Shown piece after piece: positions 45,590-53,523 of a stretch of DNA of 64,000 bases; position 1 is the first letter of the stretch, and the number at the start of each line of letters is the position of its first letter. The stretch comes from Chloroflexota bacterium. GTDB lineage: Bacteria; Chloroflexota; Dehalococcoidia; Lucifugimonadales; UBA3495. The stretch covers positions 1 through 64,000 of the forward strand of contig JACZUF010000002.1 in the NCBI GenBank assembly GCA_022573285.1, written 5' to 3'. The position numbers and the translations under genes are program-made. The notes beneath the pieces are model-generated. The model saw only the letters and a program-made list of their open reading frames with translations, had not been told where the DNA came from and did not search any database.

Positions 45590-45696
45590 ATCCGCTCGTC
45601 CTGCGGGGTCGAAGGACCCACGCTACGCCACACTTGCAGCCGAGAACTAGGCCCACTATCATGGCCCCAACTCGGAGCCTCGCAAGGAGATGCAAC

Positions 45697-46590
45697 ATGG
45701 CCCCCAGCCAAGAACTGAATACCGTACTTGAGATGATCCGAAACCGGTCTGCGGAAGTCAGGAAAACCACCGACGACTACCGCCTATCCTACGAGCGGAT
45801 CATGGCTTCCCTGCCCCTGGACGACGATATAAAGACCAAGCGGGTGGGCGTCAACGGGGTGCCCGCCGAATGGATCAGCGCCCCCGAATCCCAGGACGGC
45901 CGTGTGGTGCTCTACCTTCATGGAGGGGGATACCTATTTGGTTCGGCCCGCACGCACCGGGTGATGCTGGCCCACCTGGCGAGGGCGGCCAAGGCGCGGG
46001 TCCTGGCCCTAGACTACCGCCTGGCCCCGGAGATACCATTCCCTGCCCCGGTGGAGGACTCGGTGTCCGCCTACCGTTGGTTGCTCTCTCAGGGCATCGC
46101 CCCGGAGAAGATGGTGATCGGCGGAGACTCGGCCGGCGGCGGTCTGACCATCGCGGCATTGGTGGCCCTCCGGCACGTTGGCGAACCCATGCCCGCCGCC
46201 GGTGTCTGCATCTCGCCCTGGGCCGATATGGAGGCCACCGGCCAGTCTTACACCACCAACGCCGAGGCCGACCCATCGGTGTCCAAAGAAAATATCCTGA
46301 AGATTGCCGAGGTGTACATGGACGGCAAGGACCCCAAGGCCCCCTTGGCGTCGCCCATCCACGCCGACCTCACGGGTCTGCCTCCTCTGCTGCTCCAGGT
46401 GGGCGGCATCGAGGTCTTGCTGGACGACTCCACCATGTTGAAATCCAGGGCCAAGGAAGCTGGGGTGCCCGTGGAGATGGAGGTGTGGGACGACATGCCC
46501 CACGTTTGGCACCACTTCGCGCCCATCCTGCCCGAGGCCCGCAAAGCCATCGCCCGAATCGGCGAGTTCGTCCTGCAACACACGGGTTAG
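45697..46590 (+). CDS. Alpha/beta hydrolase, hormone-sensitive-lipase type esterase
   Basis: This 297-residue carboxylesterase has the oxyanion HGGGYLFG, ALDYRLAPE, nucleophile GDSAGGG, and the late Asp and His (VEMEVWDDMPHVWHHF). The start at 45697 is set by AAGGAG about eight bases upstream; the ORF is open from 45634. There is no signal peptide, so it is cytosolic. Typical substrates are short-chain acyl esters. It stands just left of the insertion sequence and is probably not part of it. Confidence 0.92.
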   Translation: MAPSQELNTVLEMIRNRSAEVRKTTDDYRLSYERIMASLPLDDDIKTKRVGVNGVPAEWISAPESQDGRVVLYLHGGGYLFGSARTHRVMLAHLARAAKARVLALDYRLAPEIPFPAPVEDSVSAYRWLLSQGIAPEKMVIGGDSAGGGLTIAALVALRHVGEPMPAAGVCISPWADMEATGQSYTTNAEADPSVSKENILKIAEVYMDGKDPKAPLASPIHADLTGLPPLLLQVGGIEVLLDDSTMLKSRAKEAGVPVEMEVWDDMPHVWHHFAPILPEARKAIARIGEFVLQHTG

Positions 46591-46594
46591 CGGC

Positions 46595-46623
46595 GGAAAT
46601 CCCCCCTGCCCCCCTTTACGAAA
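46595..46623. repeat. Left half of a REP-like hairpin, split by the insertion sequence
   Basis: CGGAAATCCCCCCTGCCCCC followed by CTTTACGAAA matches the AAATCCCC family. The right half, TTTACGAAAGGGGGG, continues at 48656 after the mobile element. Confidence 0.85.
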
Positions 46624-46678
46624 GGTGACTATCCCATGTCTGTAGAGGCGTGCAAAAATGAATGATTTGCCTCCGACC

Positions 46679-47506
46679 CTAGAAGAATTTCTCAAACTGC
46701 GCGAGAGCTCGCGCGGCGTATTCAACGCAAGTGAGCAAAGTTGGCGTAACCTCGCGGCCCCTAAGCCCAGGCGGGTCAGCTCCGAAGCTTATATGGACGC
46801 TGAATGTGCGTTGCACATACATCTCCGCATTCAAACTCATCTCATAGTTGTGCCGACTGATTTCTGTGCCATCTACATACGGGAAAATGGTGGGCACGAT
46901 AAGGTCACGGGGGGTTATCGTTGCTGTTCCGCTGGTGGCTCGCCATTGTGGCTTGACGCTCTCATGCCGAACGAGCGAGGCGACTACGGGCGGGTTCCTG
47001 TGTTTATCCATGCTCCAAAGTTCGTTAAGAATCCACAGCGGGTCCGACACATAGTCGTCCCCTCGAAGGTACGGTTGCAAGGACTTGATCAATGTCAATG
47101 GTCCGTCTCCAACTTTCCCACATTTGGCGATACCGGCCCGCTGACCTTTTCTACCAAGAAGAAACTCGTCACGATTGGAGTAGAGAGGGAACTCTGTGCG
47201 CTTCATGGGCTTCCCTGTTTTGCGGATATTAAGAATTTCAACCAAATTATCGAAGGCGGCACGCGCTTGATGAACCACGTCCCCAACGAGAATCCCGAAT
47301 CGAGCCGTTGGAATCTGCTTCAATACTCTGAGGCGCTGGATATTGTATCCAGACTCGGAGTCGAACTCCTCGACGATGTCGTACATGTCACCTTTGGAGA
47401 GGGCATGGGAGAGCGCCTCAATTTCACCTGCGAGAGTGTGGATGTGTTCGTAACTCCGCTCAATCCTTTGCTGGCAAGCCACGAACTGCTCTGTGAGGGT
47501 ACTCAT
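46679..47506 (-). CDS. Passenger protein of unknown function (275 aa), HEPN-like helical features
   Basis: It lies inside the insertion-sequence ends, downstream of the transposase on the same strand. An N-terminal coiled or helical stretch is followed by GDVVHQARAAFDNLVEILN, a mid PLTLIKSLQPYL, and ALW-like LWILNELWSMDKHRN. Similar 'G-D-x-x-H-x-x-R-x-A-x-D' plus 'DKHR' pairs occur in uncharacterised bacterial helical proteins; a HEPN relation is only a suggestion. There is no signal peptide or membrane helix. A long ORF on the opposite strand (46658-47749) is judged a shadow. Confidence 0.65.
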   Translation of the reverse strand: MSTLTEQFVACQQRIERSYEHIHTLAGEIEALSHALSKGDMYDIVEEFDSESGYNIQRLRVLKQIPTARFGILVGDVVHQARAAFDNLVEILNIRKTGKPMKRTEFPLYSNRDEFLLGRKGQRAGIAKCGKVGDGPLTLIKSLQPYLRGDDYVSDPLWILNELWSMDKHRNPPVVASLVRHESVKPQWRATSGTATITPRDLIVPTIFPYVDGTEISRHNYEMSLNAEMYVQRTFSVHISFGADPPGLRGREVTPTLLTCVEYAARALAQFEKFF

Positions 47507-47525
47507 GGGTTACAATGGAAGGGCA

Positions 47526-47672
47526 ATGTCGAACGAACAACGAAAACCCATCCAGAAAACGCCAAAGGGGCACGAGATTCCCGTGCCCACAAAGGAAGAA
47601 TTCGAGGCGGCCTTAGACAAGGTGGCGAAGCCGGAGAAGAAATCACCGACTCGCCGCCCGAAGAAGGACTAA
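47526..47672 (+). CDS. Small charged passenger protein (48 aa)
   Basis: The ATG at 47526, with GGAAGGG just upstream, opens 48 codons: MSNEQRKPIQKTPKGHEIPV, then PTKEEFEAALDKVAK and a basic tail KKSPTRRPKKD. It starts only 19 bp from the divergent 275-residue ORF and its last 30 bases overlap the transposase end convergently. The sequence is compositionally protein-like (no hydrophobic stretch, a lysine-rich C-terminus). It could be a DNA-binding or antitoxin-like peptide. No function is known to me. Confidence 0.55.
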   Translation: MSNEQRKPIQKTPKGHEIPVPTKEEFEAALDKVAKPEKKSPTRRPKKD

Positions 47673-48590
47673 CTCGAACATCGCCCGACCATCGTCTCGG
47701 TGGTTATACCGCCACGCATACTCGTTCAGGTAGCCCTGAAGATGCTTAGCGGACACCGAATGGTAAACACCGCTTATCCCACGCTTCACGAGGGACCAGA
47801 AGCCCTCAATCGTGTTTGTGTGGACATCCCCACTCACGTAAACCTTCGCCGAGTGATTAACCCTGTCGTGGTTGTACCCCTGCCGCCCCAAAGGGTCGTA
47901 GGAACTCATTTCGTCGGTGTAGACAGTGGCGGTCGGAAGCACTCGCTCCCTGATATGGGGCATCAAAGTCGCCCGACTAACGTTAGGAACCGTGACCGCA
48001 ACGACCTTTCCTTGGCGTTCAACCATCCCCAACACCGGCTGTTTACCAGCCGTACCGCGTCCGCCCAGGCGTTCCCGCTTCTCATGGTGCATGTTGATGG
48101 CCTTTCCACCAAAGTAGGACTCATCAAGTTCTACTGTGCCGTCCAGCGGTTCGTCGGTCTGCTCCATCAACTCGTTTCGGATAGACTTAGCGATTCGCCA
48201 CGCCGTTTTGTAAGTCACCCCAAGCTCGCGCTCAAGTTGCTTAGCGGATATCCCGCATCGAGTGCTAGTCATGAGGTACATGGCGTAGAACCACAGGTGA
48301 AGGGACGTGGACGACTTGTGGAAGATGGTTCCTGCCGTGGGGTGAAGATGGTGCCCGCAGACGGAACAAGTCCACGACTGGCGTTGTTGCTTTATCTCGT
48401 ACCGCTTAAACAAGCGTTCCGTCTCGCACTTAGGGCAGTCGGCATGTTCGCCATCAGGCGCGTACCGCCGCCGCCAGAGGGCTTCAAGGCAAGTAGCATC
48501 ATCGGGGTACTCTTGCATGAATTCCACGAGGGAATATTGAGACTCCGAAGATGCGGCTCTTTTAGGGTGTTTCCTGTTGGCTGGAGGCAT
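47643..48590 (-). CDS. IS1595-family transposase
   Basis: This 315-residue ISXO2-like transposase has an N-terminal zinc-ribbon (CPKC ... CSVCGHHLHPTAGTIFHKS), a helix-turn-helix (ISAKQLERELGVTYKTAWRI), and a DDE-type core with DESYFGGK, VYTDEMSSYDPL and NTIEGFWSLVKRGI. AAGGAG stands eight bases before the ATG. The reading frame is intact and both element ends are recognisable, so it may be active. Confidence 0.95.
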   Translation of the reverse strand: MPPANRKHPKRAASSESQYSLVEFMQEYPDDATCLEALWRRRYAPDGEHADCPKCETERLFKRYEIKQQRQSWTCSVCGHHLHPTAGTIFHKSSTSLHLWFYAMYLMTSTRCGISAKQLERELGVTYKTAWRIAKSIRNELMEQTDEPLDGTVELDESYFGGKAINMHHEKRERLGGRGTAGKQPVLGMVERQGKVVAVTVPNVSRATLMPHIRERVLPTATVYTDEMSSYDPLGRQGYNHDRVNHSAKVYVSGDVHTNTIEGFWSLVKRGISGVYHSVSAKHLQGYLNEYAWRYNHRDDGRAMFELVLLRAASR

Positions 48591-48715
48591 GATAATTACT
48601 CCTTAACTGAGCCTAGTCTAGCATGAATAGTCTATACAGTCAAGGGATAGTTACCTTTACGAAAGGGGGGTTCATGTTAAAGACCATTCCGGAACCGAAA
48701 CATTAGGAGCATGAA

Positions 48716-49408
48716 ATGATCTACGACTTTCGGATGTACACATTGAAGCCGGGGGCCACTCCCGAGTACCGGGCCGGGGTGAAGGAGATCAGCTTGCCCA
48801 TCCGGCAGCGCCACGGCGTGACGCTGGCGGGCTGGTATTGGAGCGAGATCGGGGCGCTGAACCAGGTGGTCCACATCTGGGGCTACAACGATACCAAACA
48901 TATGAAAGAGGCCCAAGATGCGTTTCACTCCGACCCCGAATGGACCCAGAAATACGTCCCCAGGGCCCAGCCGCTGGTGGAGTCCCAGAAGACCTGGTTG
49001 ATGAACTCTCCTGGCTTCGCGCCGGTCTACCCAATAGTGGGCGACGTGCCAGCCGACGGCACCCCCGAGTTCATCAAGAAGAACAAGATGGTCTTCGACT
49101 TCCGCATGTACACCTTCAAGCCCGGCTCCGTGCCCGACTACATGTCGGCGGTGGAGGAAGTGGCCATCCCCATCCGGAAACGTCACGGTGTGAAGCTGGC
49201 GGGCTGGTACTACAGCGACGTCGGCGACCTGAACCAGGTCACCCACATCTGGGCCTTCGACGACCTGAAACACTTGAAAGAGGCCAAGGACGCCGTGGCC
49301 GCCGACCCCGAGTGGACCGGGACCTACGTCCCCCGGGTCCGGGGGCTGCTGGTGGCCCAGAACACCTACCTGATGAACACGTCAGAGTTTGGGCCGGTGC
49401 CGGAATAG
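48716..49408 (+). CDS. NIPSNAP-family protein, tandem duplication
   Basis: At 230 residues it has two NIPSNAP-like ferredoxin-fold units: 1-110 (MIYDFRMYTLKPGATPEY ... LAGWYWSEIG) and 125-230 (VFDFRMYTFKPGSVPDY ... LAGWYYSDVG). Each ends in an HIW-(G/A)-(Y/F)-(N/D)D stretch. Such dimeric alpha-beta barrel proteins are often found beside catabolic genes with unclear roles. The two halves are closely similar, indicating duplication. Upstream is the right end of the insertion sequence and half of the REP-like repeat. Confidence 0.88.
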   Translation: MIYDFRMYTLKPGATPEYRAGVKEISLPIRQRHGVTLAGWYWSEIGALNQVVHIWGYNDTKHMKEAQDAFHSDPEWTQKYVPRAQPLVESQKTWLMNSPGFAPVYPIVGDVPADGTPEFIKKNKMVFDFRMYTFKPGSVPDYMSAVEEVAIPIRKRHGVKLAGWYYSDVGDLNQVTHIWAFDDLKHLKEAKDAVAADPEWTGTYVPRVRGLLVAQNTYLMNTSEFGPVPE

Positions 49409-49452
49409 ATGACAGCTAAGAGCTATCAGCGGTCAGATATGATTGGAATGGG

Positions 49453-49498
49453 AAAATCCCCAGGAGCCCCCTTTCGTAAAGGGGGTTGGGGGATTTCT
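49453..49498. repeat. REP-like hairpin (AAATCCCC family)
   Basis: AAAATCCCCAGGAGCCCCCT then TTCGTAAAGGGGGTTGGGGGATTT, nearly identical to 33278-33325, between convergent genes. The flanks hold AGCTATCAGCGGTCAG-type minirepeats. Confidence 0.85.
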
Positions 49499-49575
49499 GT
49501 ACTCCCACCGCAAACCACATTGGCTTAACAAGCAAGCTGAAGGCTGAAAGCCCCGATTCCATCAGGGCTGACAGC

Positions 49576-50676
49576 TCAGTTGTGACACCCTCTTGCCTGA
49601 ATGTCCCAGACCACTTCCACCTTGCCGTTTCGCAGGCCGACGAAGCGGTCCCAGCGGCTGACCATGGCGTCTTGCTGTGCCGGTATCAGCAGCAATTGGT
49701 CGCCGACTTTTAGGCTATCCCCGGACTCAAACTTGAATACAGCGTGGTCGCTGTCCATTGATTCCACCGTCACGCCGGGGCGGCCGGACACCTCGGGCAT
49801 GCCTAACAGACTGCTGACGGCGCGGACGCCGGCATCTCCGATGGCGACGCCGGGTCGTGGGGTGCTGATGATCGTCGTGAGTATCATGCCGGCGTAATGG
49901 AACTCGCTCATGTAGCCGTAGTGGGTCTCCATCATCAGGTAGCTGCCGCCTTGAATCTCGGTCACGCCGGGGATATCCGCGGCCACGTCGTAACTCCAAG
50001 TCTCTCCGGTTGAGACGATCTCCACCGGGAGCCCGGCCCCCTCGATGGCGTCCTTCAGGTCGATCACGCCCTTGATCGTCCGGTTGGCCTCCACGGCCCG
50101 GTCCTCCCGGTCGGGCATCGCGGGGATCACCTGATGGCTCATGATTCCGCGAAAGCGCAGGCCCGGCAGCGAAGCAATCTCCTTGGCCAGGGCCACGCCG
50201 GCGTCCATCTCCCTAACCCCGCAGCGGCGCAGTCCCGTTTCCAGTTCGATGACCACTCCCAGTTCCACCCCCCTGGCCTGGGCGGCCTTGGAGAGGTCCC
50301 GGGCGTTGGCCGCCTGGTCGCAGGAAACCAGCATCTCGGCCTGGTCCGCCAGGGCGCAGAGGCGGTCAATCTTCATGGACCCCACGATCTCGGAGGTGAT
50401 GAACACGCTGGGGATGCCGCCGTGGACCATGACTTCGGCCTCGGAGACCTTGGCGGCGCAGACCCCGCCCACGGTGCCGCCCCGGCGTATCTGCCGGTGG
50501 GCGATGGCCGGGGTCTTGTGGTTCTTGGCGTGCCCCCTGAGCTTGGCGCTGCGCCCCTGGTAGCAGTCGGCGATGACGTCCATGTTGTTATCCAGGGCGT
50601 CCATGTCGATGACCAGGCAGGGAGTGTCCAAGTCTTCCATTGGCGTCCCAGGCTGGGGCCGGTAATGCTCTTCCAT
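49576..50676 (-). CDS. Alanine-racemase-fold PLP enzyme, D-threonine aldolase/DSD1 type
   Basis: This 366-residue type III PLP protein splits or dehydrates 3-hydroxy-D-amino acids in known family members. The PLP-lysine region reads LRGHAKNHKTPAIAH (Lys51 and Lys54), followed by VSEAEVMVHGG, ELETGLRRCGV and GVTEIQGGSYLMME. The usual metal motif near the C-terminus is altered (IPAQQDAMVSRWD). The start is the ATG at 50676 with AGGAG nine bases upstream; the longer ORF runs through a REP-like repeat. A paralog lies 104 bp upstream in the same direction. Confidence 0.88.
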   Translation of the reverse strand: MEEHYRPQPGTPMEDLDTPCLVIDMDALDNNMDVIADCYQGRSAKLRGHAKNHKTPAIAHRQIRRGGTVGGVCAAKVSEAEVMVHGGIPSVFITSEIVGSMKIDRLCALADQAEMLVSCDQAANARDLSKAAQARGVELGVVIELETGLRRCGVREMDAGVALAKEIASLPGLRFRGIMSHQVIPAMPDREDRAVEANRTIKGVIDLKDAIEGAGLPVEIVSTGETWSYDVAADIPGVTEIQGGSYLMMETHYGYMSEFHYAGMILTTIISTPRPGVAIGDAGVRAVSSLLGMPEVSGRPGVTVESMDSDHAVFKFESGDSLKVGDQLLLIPAQQDAMVSRWDRFVGLRNGKVEVVWDIQARGCHN

Positions 50677-50703
50677 ATAAAAACTCCTCTTTTGGGCGGG
50701 AGC

Positions 50704-50780
50704 GGAAATCCCCCTTAATCCCCCTTTGCAAAGGGGGAGATTCGGAAGCCCCCTTTCGCAAAGGGGGTTGGGGGGATTTC
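50704..50780. repeat. Double REP-like hairpin between the two PLP-enzyme genes
   Basis: Two overlapping copies (GGAAATCCCCCTTAATCCCC and AGCCCCCTTTCGCAAAGGGG) lie directly after the stop of the gene at 50781. They extend the next gene's ORF by 36 spurious codons. Confidence 0.85.
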
Positions 50781-51893
50781 TCACGCCAATCGGCCGCGGG
50801 CAGAGATGGGCCAGAAGCCCTCTAGCTTGCCGCCCTTGACCGCGCGGATGTAGTCGTATTGGTTAACACAGGCGCCCAGTTCGTAGGGCACCAACCATGC
50901 TTTGTCGCCGGGGTTCAGCTTTTTCTGGGCGTCGCCCTCCAGTTCCACGATGCCGTGCTCGGCGCTGAACCGGGTGGCGCTTCCTCCCTCCACCCCGTCC
51001 AGGACGGGCCTGCCTTGGTCGGGGGCCATGGCCTTGTGCCCCGCGTCCAAGACCGCCAGGCCATCAATCGGGTGGGAAATCACCGACGCCAGCACCCTGG
51101 CCGCCGGGGCAAGCTCGGGCAGGAATGACTTGAGGCGGTGGTCCATCAGCGGATAACGCCCCGCCCGGACCTCGGTCACCCCTGGCATCTGTATGGCTTG
51201 GGTGTAGCAGTGGGCGCCACCGACGCTGACAACCGCCACCGGCAAGCCGGCCTTTTCCATATCCTCTTTGGCGTCCAGGACGACCTGTAAATTCGCGCGT
51301 GATCTTGTTTCGTGCTGGGACGGGTCATCGTCATCCTTGGGACCGGGCACCGAGCCCATGACGCCCTCGAACTTGAGTGCGGGAAGCCCGCTTATCTTCT
51401 GGGCCAGGGCCACGGCGCCGGGGCCGGACGCTATGCCGCAGCGGCCCATGCCCGCCTCGATCTCGACCAGAACCCTCAATTCCACTTTGGCGGAGGCGGC
51501 GCCCTGGGAGAGTTGTTCGGCGTTCTCCGGGCTGTCCACCGCCACTCCGATGCCAGTCTGGCCCGCCAAGGCGCAGAGCCGCCTGATCTTGGAGACGGTG
51601 ACCACCTGGTTGGCCAGGAGGATGTCGGCGAACCCCGAACCGGCGAACACCTCAGCCTCGCCCAGGGTGGTCACGGCGATGCCGCCCACCGTGCCGACGG
51701 CGTCCAGTTGCCGGTGGGCGATCTGGGGGCAGAGGTGACTGGTAACCACCGGCCGGACCTTGGCCGCCGAGTCCTTGAAATAACCCTGGAAGGTCTGGAT
51801 ATTTCGGTCCATGACGTCCAGGTCGACCACCAACGCCGGGGTGTCCAGTTCTTCGACCGGGGTGCCCACCGGCTGGAAAATGGGACGTTCCAT
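50781..51893 (-). CDS. D-threonine-aldolase-like paralog lacking the PLP lysine
   Basis: At 370 residues it aligns without gaps to the downstream paralog at the N-terminus (TPVEELDTPALVVDLDVMDRN). In the PLP-lysine segment it reads VRPVVTSHLCPQIAHRQ, where the paralog has LRGHAKNHKTPAIAHRQ: Lys51 is Thr and Lys54 is Leu. The remainder of the barrel (LGEAEVFAGSG, EIEAGMGRCGI, GVTEVRAGRYPLMD) and C-terminal domain are kept. It is presumably not an aldolase; it may be a regulatory or structural partner. GGGAG lies nine bases before the ATG at 51893. Confidence 0.86.
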   Translation of the reverse strand: MERPIFQPVGTPVEELDTPALVVDLDVMDRNIQTFQGYFKDSAAKVRPVVTSHLCPQIAHRQLDAVGTVGGIAVTTLGEAEVFAGSGFADILLANQVVTVSKIRRLCALAGQTGIGVAVDSPENAEQLSQGAASAKVELRVLVEIEAGMGRCGIASGPGAVALAQKISGLPALKFEGVMGSVPGPKDDDDPSQHETRSRANLQVVLDAKEDMEKAGLPVAVVSVGGAHCYTQAIQMPGVTEVRAGRYPLMDHRLKSFLPELAPAARVLASVISHPIDGLAVLDAGHKAMAPDQGRPVLDGVEGGSATRFSAEHGIVELEGDAQKKLNPGDKAWLVPYELGACVNQYDYIRAVKGGKLEGFWPISARGRLA

Positions 51894-52238
51894 GTAGGTT
51901 GTCTCCCGCGGCCATACGGGCCGTTGATTGTGGGTATAGGGGCGCGAGATAGATGGGCAGAAGAATACCATAAACGGAGACCAGGCACAGGCATCTGGAG
52001 GCAGGCCACCACCCGCCGCCTGACATTCTGGTCCCGACCAGTCGGGAAAGAATCTCGTTGCTTCGAACTCGGTAGAGCGGTGGACACGAGACCCTTCCCC
52101 CGACTGCGGCCAGGGTCAGGGTGACAATGCGGGTATAGGCGCGGTTGCATTTGCCAACGACCGGTGCAACAATCTCAGCGGCTATCTGGGGCAGCTAGCC
52201 GGCTGCCTGGGGAAGCCCCGATATTTGGAGACCGATAG
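51894..52238. other. Gene-free region with degraded repeat fragments
   Basis: This divergent gap contains GAATCTCGTTGCTTCGAACT and GGTCAGGGTGACA, pieces that resemble the ends of the 78-bp repeat family, and a GGGTATAGG motif repeated twice. The right edge has GGAG, the ribosome site for the gene at 52239. No ORF or RNA motif was recognised. Confidence 0.5.
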
Positions 52239-53519
52239 ATGCCGGGACTGCTGGAAGGGGTCAGGGTTTTGGACCTGACTCACTATATCGCCGGGCCCTA
52301 CTGCACCAAGCTGCTCTCCGGCCTGGGCGCGGACGTGATCAAGATTGAGCACCCTAGAAGAGGGGACGGGGCCAGGTGGTTGGGGCCCTTCGCTTCGGAC
52401 GGGGCGGAAATCCCCCCTGGCCCCCCTTTATCCCGATTCAGATCGGGAGGGGGGAGGCCTCCCGAGGATAGCGCTTGGTTTCTTTATCTGAATACGGCCA
52501 AACAGAGTTTGGCTTTGGATATCAAGTCGTCCGAAGGGCGGAAAATTGCTTTGGGGCTTGCTTCCAAGGCGGACATCTTGGTGGAGAGCTTCGCTCCTGG
52601 GACCTTGGACTCGTTGGGGCTGCCGTATGCGGAGTTGCAGAAGGCCAACCCGGCGCTGGTGGTGACATCCATCTCCAACTTCGGCCAGACCGGCCCCTAC
52701 CGGGACTGGAAGGCGTCGGAGTTGAACCTCTACGCCCTGGGCGGGTTGATGAACATCACCGGAGAGCCGGACCAGGAACCCCTTAAAGAGGGCATGCCCC
52801 TGGCCCAGTTGGGCGCGGGACAGAACGCCTTCGCCGCCACCATGGCCGCATTGATGTACGCCGAGGAGACGGGCGAGGGCCAGCAGATAGACGTGTCCAT
52901 CGCCGAATACGCCACCAACATCCTGGAAAACGCGCTGATGCAGTACAGCTACTCCGGCCAGGAGTACCGCCGGGTGGGCAACCGGGGCTACGGCCGGGCC
53001 GCCTGGGGCATCTACCCCTGCCAGGACGGCCACGTTGGCATCATCGCCGGGCCCGACACCCGGTGGCCCGAGGTGGCCAAGATCATGGAGCGGGAAGAGC
53101 TGTCCGACCCCCGTTTCACCTCCCGCGCCGGGCGGCTGGAGCATGCCGACGAGGTGGACGCCTACATGCTGCCCTGGCTCTTGGACAACGACAAAGTGGA
53201 CATCTTCAAGGCCGGGCAGGAGAGCGGACTGGGCTTCAGTTTCGTCGCCACCATGAAGGACATTCTGGAGATGGAGCAACTCCTGGCCCGGGACTACTTC
53301 GTGGCCCTGGACCATCCGGTGGCCGGACGGCTCAACTACCCCGGCGCGCCGATCATGCCCGAGGAAGGCGTCAATGCCTGGGTGTTCCGGCGGGCGCCCC
53401 TGCTCGGCGAGCAGACCTATCAGGTCCTAGATTCCTGGCTGGGCTACTCGGAAGAACGGGTGTCGGGTCTGATAGAGCAGGGCGTGATTGTCCAGAACGG
53501 GCGGAACGAGAAGGTCTAG
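52239..53519 (+). CDS. CaiB/BaiF class III CoA-transferase with in-frame repeat insertion; Asp replaced by Gln
   Basis: This 426-residue close relative of the gene at 30658 has EGVRVLDLTHYIAGPYCTKLL, SISNFGQTGPYRDWKASE and DVSIAEYATN. The catalytic position is Gln190 (in LAQLGAG), not Asp. Codons 57-75 (EIPPGPPLSRFRSGGGRPP) are encoded by a REP-like repeat at 52407-52463; the paralog lacks them. GGAG lies eight bases before the ATG. Its neighbour, 4 bp downstream, keeps the Asp, so the two probably make a heteromer. Confidence 0.9.
   Translation: MPGLLEGVRVLDLTHYIAGPYCTKLLSGLGADVIKIEHPRRGDGARWLGPFASDGAEIPPGPPLSRFRSGGGRPPEDSAWFLYLNTAKQSLALDIKSSEGRKIALGLASKADILVESFAPGTLDSLGLPYAELQKANPALVVTSISNFGQTGPYRDWKASELNLYALGGLMNITGEPDQEPLKEGMPLAQLGAGQNAFAATMAALMYAEETGEGQQIDVSIAEYATNILENALMQYSYSGQEYRRVGNRGYGRAAWGIYPCQDGHVGIIAGPDTRWPEVAKIMEREELSDPRFTSRAGRLEHADEVDAYMLPWLLDNDKVDIFKAGQESGLGFSFVATMKDILEMEQLLARDYFVALDHPVAGRLNYPGAPIMPEEGVNAWVFRRAPLLGEQTYQVLDSWLGYSEERVSGLIEQGVIVQNGRNEKV
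52407..52463 (+). repeat. REP-like element inside a coding sequence
   Basis: GGAAATCCCCCCTGGCCCCC followed by CCTTTATCCCG matches the left half of the intergenic repeat family (compare 46595-46623), then GGGAGGGGGGAGGCC. It adds 57 bases (19 codons) without breaking the frame. Confidence 0.85.
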
Positions 53520-53523
53520 TCCC

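Larger units (their letters stand above)
46615..48664 (-). mobile_element. IS1595-family insertion sequence with two passenger genes
   Basis: The element spans 46624-48655 (2032 bp), flanked by a direct TTTACGAAA (46615-46623 and 48656-48664) as target duplication. Terminal inverted repeats: left GGTGACTATCCCATGTCTGT, right (reverse complement) GGTAACTATCCCTTGACTGT, 17 of 20 identical. It carries the transposase at 47643-48590, a 48-codon ORF and a 275-codon ORF. The family usually duplicates 8 bp, and the palindromic context makes 8 or 9 both readable here. The target is the loop of a REP-like hairpin. Confidence 0.88.

Noticed and set aside
46658-47749. 363-codon plus-strand ORF
   Set aside because: It overlaps the 275-residue minus ORF, which has family-like motifs and lies in the transposase direction; the plus frame has no recognisable domain and extends across the transposase end.
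50677-50784. N-terminal extension MRNPPNPLCE... of the PLP enzyme
   Set aside because: It is translated REP-like repeat; the ATG at 50676 has a proper ribosome site.
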